A stretch of DNA of 40,089 nucleotides, from positions 1-40,089 of the IMG/VR virus record IMGVR_UViG_3300021962_000008; one strand, written 5' to 3'. Positions 37,242 through 40,089 of this stretch are shown piece by piece (positions within the stretch are counted from its first letter, which is position 1; each line of letters opens with the position of its first letter). Below the pieces are notes generated by a model, which did not search any database, was not told the DNA's origin, and saw nothing but the letters and a program-made list of their open reading frames with translations. The DNA is from a virus. Position numbers and translations under genes: made by a program.

Positions 37242-37610
37242 TCAGGCCTCGGCGCCCTTGATGATGGCGTAGTTCAACACCAGTGCCTCACCTGCGGTAG
37301 TGCCGAGGTTTGACAGGGTGACGGTGAACGAGCCAGCAGCAACGGCACTCACGCTGGCAACATAAGTGCCAGTGGTAGCGCCAGAGCGGACAGCGACTAC
37401 GGGAACATCATTGAGGCCAACAAAGGAGTTGGTCACAACAAAGCTCACCTCAGCGCCACCCGCAAGGGAGGCGTCATGAGTAGTGATCTCGCCAGCGGGC
37501 TTGTTCAGGGTGACCCCTGTAGCCTTGCTGGTTTCCTGGACGACAGCGCCGCCAGTGCCTTCGGGATAGCCGATCGCCTTGCCGGCGACTGCTTCAAATA
37601 CAGATGCCAT
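37242..37610 (-). CDS. Head decoration-like protein
   Basis: The protein has 122 residues. SKATGVTLNKPAGEITTHDA, GGAEVSFVVTNSFVGLNDVP and GSFTVTLSNLGTTAGEALVL then NYAIIKGAEA form a beta-sandwich-like protein found right after capsid genes in many phages. It probably coats or strengthens the capsid surface. It lies 15 bases after the capsid gene stop, with a purine-rich ribosome-binding site. It is rich in Val, Ala, Thr and Gly. Confidence 0.75.
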   Translation of the reverse strand: MASVFEAVAGKAIGYPEGTGGAVVQETSKATGVTLNKPAGEITTHDASLAGGAEVSFVVTNSFVGLNDVPVVAVRSGATTGTYVASVSAVAAGSFTVTLSNLGTTAGEALVLNYAIIKGAEA

Positions 37611-37625
37611 GGTTAGTGCCTCCTA

Positions 37626-38654
37626 TCAATCCATGTTGGAAACGTTAGTGGCACGCACCACGCCGATGTTCTTCAGCTCATACACCTTGGACCAGTTGCC
37701 CACGGTTTCAAGCTGACCGCGAGTCGGGTTGACCGTAGTCACGCCCCACTTAGCGCCAACGGGGTGGTAGCAATAGTGCAGGTCAATCGACATGGCATCG
37801 CTCTTGGCGAGGATGTCACGATCGGTTTCGGTCTGCATTGCCAATTGCTCGCCGCTTGCGACTGCACCTTGGGTGAAGAAGTAAGTGGCGTACTCGGTGC
37901 TGCTGCCGGAACCGGCAGTTTGCACATCATCCGACACGATCACACGCAGGCCGCAGAACGTGGGGACGTTCACATCACCGCCATAGGCAGCAACCATCGA
38001 GCCTCCCGATTGGGTGGTGGTGGTGCCACGAGCTTCGGCAGTGCTGACATAATCAATCGCCTTGCGCTCAACCAGGTCGTAATAGACCTTGGAGTGCACG
38101 GCCAGAGCGGTCAGTTTGTCGCCTTGATCGCCGAGAAGAGCCTTGGCTTCGGCAACGTGACGGGGGCTCAGGGTGGTCGGGGTGTCAGCGGACTCGGAGT
38201 CAATGGTCAGGCCAAAGAAAGCCGAGCTGCTGGTATTGGCATTCAGGCTGCCGAACACACCCTGCAGGCAAGCCAGCAGGTCTTTTTGACGCTGGTTAGC
38301 GACGTAATCAGCGATCTTGGCGCCGATAGCGGCCATGGGGTCAGAGCCAGCAGCCAGAGCAGCCAGATCACGAGCCTCAAAGGCGCGGCCACGGTGCAGG
38401 ATGACGCCGACTTGCTTGCCAGCTTCAATTTTGCCGGGGGTCAGCGAGCTGCTGTCAGACAGCACCTCAAAGTCGCCAGACAGGTTGGCCTTCCAGAAAG
38501 GCACATTGATAAAATCACCACCCTCAGTAGCGTTCAGCTCAGCCATGGGCTGCACCACACCGCTAGCCAAGAAGGCATCACGCAGAGTGGTTTGCTCAAT
38601 GACATAAGGCGTAAAAACCTCTGGGATGATGATGTCAGAGCGAAGAGTCGCCAT
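37626..38654 (-). CDS. Major capsid protein
   Basis: The protein has 342 residues. The start (MATLRSDIIIPEVFTPYVIE, QTTLRDAFLASGVVQPM) and EGGDFINVPFWKANLSGDFE are typical of the phage coat proteins that follow a scaffold gene. VILHRGRAFEARDLAALAAG then DPMAAIGAKIADYVANQRQK is the long-helix region, and YYDLVERKAIDYVSTAEARG with VPTFCGLRVIVSDDV is the A-domain. HK97-type fold is inferred. The codon use is strongly GC-biased, as in highly expressed genes. Confidence 0.92.
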   Translation of the reverse strand: MATLRSDIIIPEVFTPYVIEQTTLRDAFLASGVVQPMAELNATEGGDFINVPFWKANLSGDFEVLSDSSSLTPGKIEAGKQVGVILHRGRAFEARDLAALAAGSDPMAAIGAKIADYVANQRQKDLLACLQGVFGSLNANTSSSAFFGLTIDSESADTPTTLSPRHVAEAKALLGDQGDKLTALAVHSKVYYDLVERKAIDYVSTAEARGTTTTQSGGSMVAAYGGDVNVPTFCGLRVIVSDDVQTAGSGSSTEYATYFFTQGAVASGEQLAMQTETDRDILAKSDAMSIDLHYCYHPVGAKWGVTTVNPTRGQLETVGNWSKVYELKNIGVVRATNVSNMD

Positions 38655-38725
38655 GATGAATCACCAAATGGGTTAACGGATGTGGGCGCAGCCCTGAGAT
38701 AACCAGCGCAGCCGGTAGCAATAGC

Positions 38726-39409
38726 TTAACGATTAGCCATTGCTTTGAGTCGATCATACAAGTCGCGGTCGGTCTTAAACAATCGCGCTTGTTCGGTCAA
38801 ATTAAATGAATCGCGATTGAACGGATTGGTCATGCCAGCCGGAATGCCGCTGCCGCCATTGCCGCCTGATGGTGCGCCGCTGCCTTGTGGCTTGGGTTGC
38901 TTTTGCATCCATGATGGCAGTGACTGCTTAGCCCATTCAGCAACTGGCTTGCGTTCATAGCCATCGACCACCACGACGGTGCCGTCTGGCTCACGTTCAA
39001 TTTGCTCGGCGTTGAGCTTTGTTTTGAGCACCATGTCAGGGTCGTGCACGATGTCCGCCAGTGCCGTCACTGCTGGTGTCACCAGTTCCAATTCGCGCAC
39101 GCGGGATTCCAGTTCTGCGATGCGTTGGTCTTTGGCGGCAGCTGCTTCGCGGAATTGCTGCTCTAGCTGCTGCCGTGCTTCGGTGTACTTGCCTTGGGAT
39201 TCAAGCTGCTGTTGCTCGTAGCTGCGTTTGAACTCCAGCAGTTCATCAATATTCACGCCGTCTGGCACTGTTGGCGTCTTTTTGGCTGCGCGTAATTCCG
39301 CAATCAGTTCTTTGTTTTTGCGTTCAAGTGCCTCAACACTGCGTTGCAGTGCTTCGTTATTGTCGCTCCCGGTAGCCGCAGGCTCCTGAGCTTGTGTTTC
39401 ATCAGACAT
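38726..39409 (-). CDS. Capsid scaffolding protein
   Basis: The protein has 227 residues. The N-terminal half is an extended coiled coil (ALQRSVEALERKNKELIAEL, EQQQLESQGKYTEARQQLEQ, RIAELESRVRELELVTPAVT). The C-terminal part has a Gly/Pro linker and ends DSFNLTEQARLFKTDRDLYD then RLKAMANR, a short helix likely to bind the coat protein. This is the standard architecture of scaffolds, and it is followed by the capsid gene. It is the first gene after the promoter at 39439-39467. Confidence 0.9.
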   Translation of the reverse strand: MSDETQAQEPAATGSDNNEALQRSVEALERKNKELIAELRAAKKTPTVPDGVNIDELLEFKRSYEQQQLESQGKYTEARQQLEQQFREAAAAKDQRIAELESRVRELELVTPAVTALADIVHDPDMVLKTKLNAEQIEREPDGTVVVVDGYERKPVAEWAKQSLPSWMQKQPKPQGSGAPSGGNGGSGIPAGMTNPFNRDSFNLTEQARLFKTDRDLYDRLKAMANR

Positions 39410-39438
39410 GGATAAGCCGCAGGCTTAATTACGCTGTC

Positions 39439-39467
39439 ATCGTAATAGGCACACCGCGCCATGTCAA
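39439..39467 (-). promoter_or_regulatory. Sigma-70-type promoter of the head-tail block
   Basis: Reading leftward, TTGACA (39467-39462, a perfect -35) and TACGAT (39444-39439) are 17 bp apart. The start would be near 39432, about 22 nt before the scaffold ATG. It overlaps the first codons of the rightward gene at 39461. It is the best match to consensus that I found and is well placed to drive the late genes. Confidence 0.7.
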
Positions 39468-39727
39468 AGCGGGAATGGAATACGCCTATACGTCAACCAT
39501 GGAACCCGCTAATTAAGCAGGTGCTAGATGCGATCGATCGGCATGAGCACTTGTATCGCCAAACCGGCAACGGCTGGCACGCGGCTAGGGCGCATGAGCT
39601 TAGGCGTTATGTATGCGACTTGAAGACATGGATACACCAGCAGGAGCAGATTACCACTTCGTGCGATCCGCCCAAAATGCCGCCGACAGCTTGCCTTTGG
39701 CGATATTGTCGGCATGACGAGCCTTGA
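39461..39727 (+). CDS. Small hypothetical protein of cyanophage type
   Basis: The protein has 88 residues. NPLIKQVLDAIDRHEHLYRQ then WHAARAHELRRYVCDLKTWI and HQQE look like small cyanophage/cyanobacterial proteins I know only as hypothetical (a helix, then Y-V-x-x-L-K-x-W-I-H-x-x-E). It is a lone rightward gene between two leftward blocks. Its last 25 residues overlap the opposing gene at 39651 tail to tail and are probably not selected. Confidence 0.65.
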   Translation: MSKREWNTPIRQPWNPLIKQVLDAIDRHEHLYRQTGNGWHAARAHELRRYVCDLKTWIHQQEQITTSCDPPKMPPTACLWRYCRHDEP

Positions 39728-39923
39728 ATGATGCCCGCCTGGCCTTTTCTGCTGCTGATTCTCCTTTTCGTGGCGGCGAGCCAGATACGCCCTGCTGACC
39801 GAATCTGATCAGTTTGACCGTATCGCCGTCTTTTGCCAATACCGCGTGCGATTTGGTCGGATGCTTAGGCGTTCGCTTGGGCTTGTTGTAGCCCTCAAAT
39901 TGTTCGCCGCGGTAGGTGATCAT
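39651..39923 (-). CDS. Conserved phage hypothetical protein
   Basis: The protein has 90 residues. MITYRGEQFEGYNKPKRTPK, SHAVLAKDGDTVKLIRFGQQ, GVSGSPPRKGESAAEKARRA and SFKARHADNIAKGKLSAAFW form a pattern I know well from small proteins of marine and freshwater phages, often ending K-x-S-A-A-x-W-A. The function is unknown; the basic, Gly-rich composition suggests nucleic acid or virion contact. It ends the leftward chain that crosses the joint, and its start overlaps the Tudor-like stop as ATGA. Confidence 0.8.
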   Translation of the reverse strand: MITYRGEQFEGYNKPKRTPKHPTKSHAVLAKDGDTVKLIRFGQQGVSGSPPRKGESAAEKARRASFKARHADNIAKGKLSAAFWADRTKW

Positions 39924-40089
39924 CGCTTTGGTTCCCGCTTCAGCTCGGATTGCTTTTTGATCACCGCATTGCCGGTTGACTCGGATTTGATGCGAACGAT
40001 CGGATCATCTTGACTGCCGATCCGAGTGACGCTACCACCGCTGCGCGTGGGTATGGTCGCCCGTTCGCCGCCGATGCTGGTGATGATGC
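39920..40089 (-). CDS. Tudor-like small protein, 3' part of the gene that crosses the joint
   Basis: This is the continuation of the gene that starts at 179. Bases 39963-40089 repeat window bases 1-127, and 39920-39962 hold the unique 3' end (KKQSELKREPKR and stop). In the circular genome it is one intact 73-residue gene; the split is only an effect of where the contig was opened. Confidence 0.75.
   Translation of the reverse strand, partial: IITSIGGERATIPTRSGGSVTRIGSQDDPIVRIKSESTGNAVIKKQSELKREPKR
39963..40089. repeat. Terminal redundancy, right copy
   Basis: This is identical to bases 1-127. Removing one copy gives a circle of 39,962 bp. Confidence 0.95.

Noticed and set aside
37764-38702. 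312-codon rightward frame opposite the capsid gene
   Set aside because: It is a Gly/Ala/His-rich shadow of the highly biased capsid gene, with no recognisable domain.
1-40089. tRNA genes or photosynthesis auxiliary genes
   Set aside because: I saw no cloverleaf-like segment and no psbA, hli, talC, or phycobilin gene in any frame.

Overview
The window is a complete, circularly assembled genome of a tailed phage, about 39,962 bp long. The first 127 bases are repeated exactly as the last 127 bases, and one small gene runs through that joint. The phage looks like a siphovirus: it has a long tape-measure protein, a lambda G/GT-type tail chaperone frameshift, a J-like tail tip and no contractile sheath. 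Several small proteins resemble ones I associate with cyanophages, the sigma factor looks cyanobacterial, and two copies of the cyanobacterial octamer HIP1 (GCGATCGC) occur at 581 and 2836. A freshwater or brackish Synechococcus/Cyanobium-type host is my inference. I see no integrase, lysogeny repressor, tRNA, CRISPR array, photosynthesis gene or DNA polymerase.

Layout on the circle. (1) A leftward block runs from 10702 through the joint to 39651. It holds a small ribbon-helix-helix regulator, a PrimPol/SF3 helicase, an iteron-rich noncoding region that is the likely origin (7866-8148), a second ribbon-helix-helix protein, a DUF3310 protein, a beta sliding clamp, terminase small and large subunits, the portal, a Mu gpF-like head protein and small basic proteins. 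(2) A second leftward block runs from a promoter at 39467 down to 20703. It holds the scaffold, capsid, head-tail connectors, tail genes, two tail fibres, a lysis cassette, a metallophosphoesterase and an HNH nuclease. (3) A rightward block runs from 10769 to 20767. It holds a helicase-methyltransferase fusion, an HNH nuclease inside a partly duplicated helicase gene, a VRR-NUC nuclease, a RecE-like exonuclease, a Bet/RecT annealing protein, SSB, several small regulators, a dCTP deaminase-type enzyme and a sigma-70 factor.

How the parts may work together: the origin, PrimPol-helicase, clamp and SSB would start replication and recruit the host polymerase, since the phage has none. RecE/Bet, the nucleases and the SF2 helicase would handle recombination and concatemers. 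The sigma factor and small DNA-binding proteins would redirect host RNA polymerase.

Main observations: a candidate programmed -1 frameshift in the holin-like gene (A AAA AAG, 7-nt spacer, stem-loop), using the same heptamer as the tail chaperone; an HNH nuclease inserted at the P-loop of a helicase gene together with a recoded replacement of the helicase 5' end; an iteron origin with two arrays of opposite orientation around an AT-rich core; and a sigma factor and a beta clamp in a 40-kb phage.
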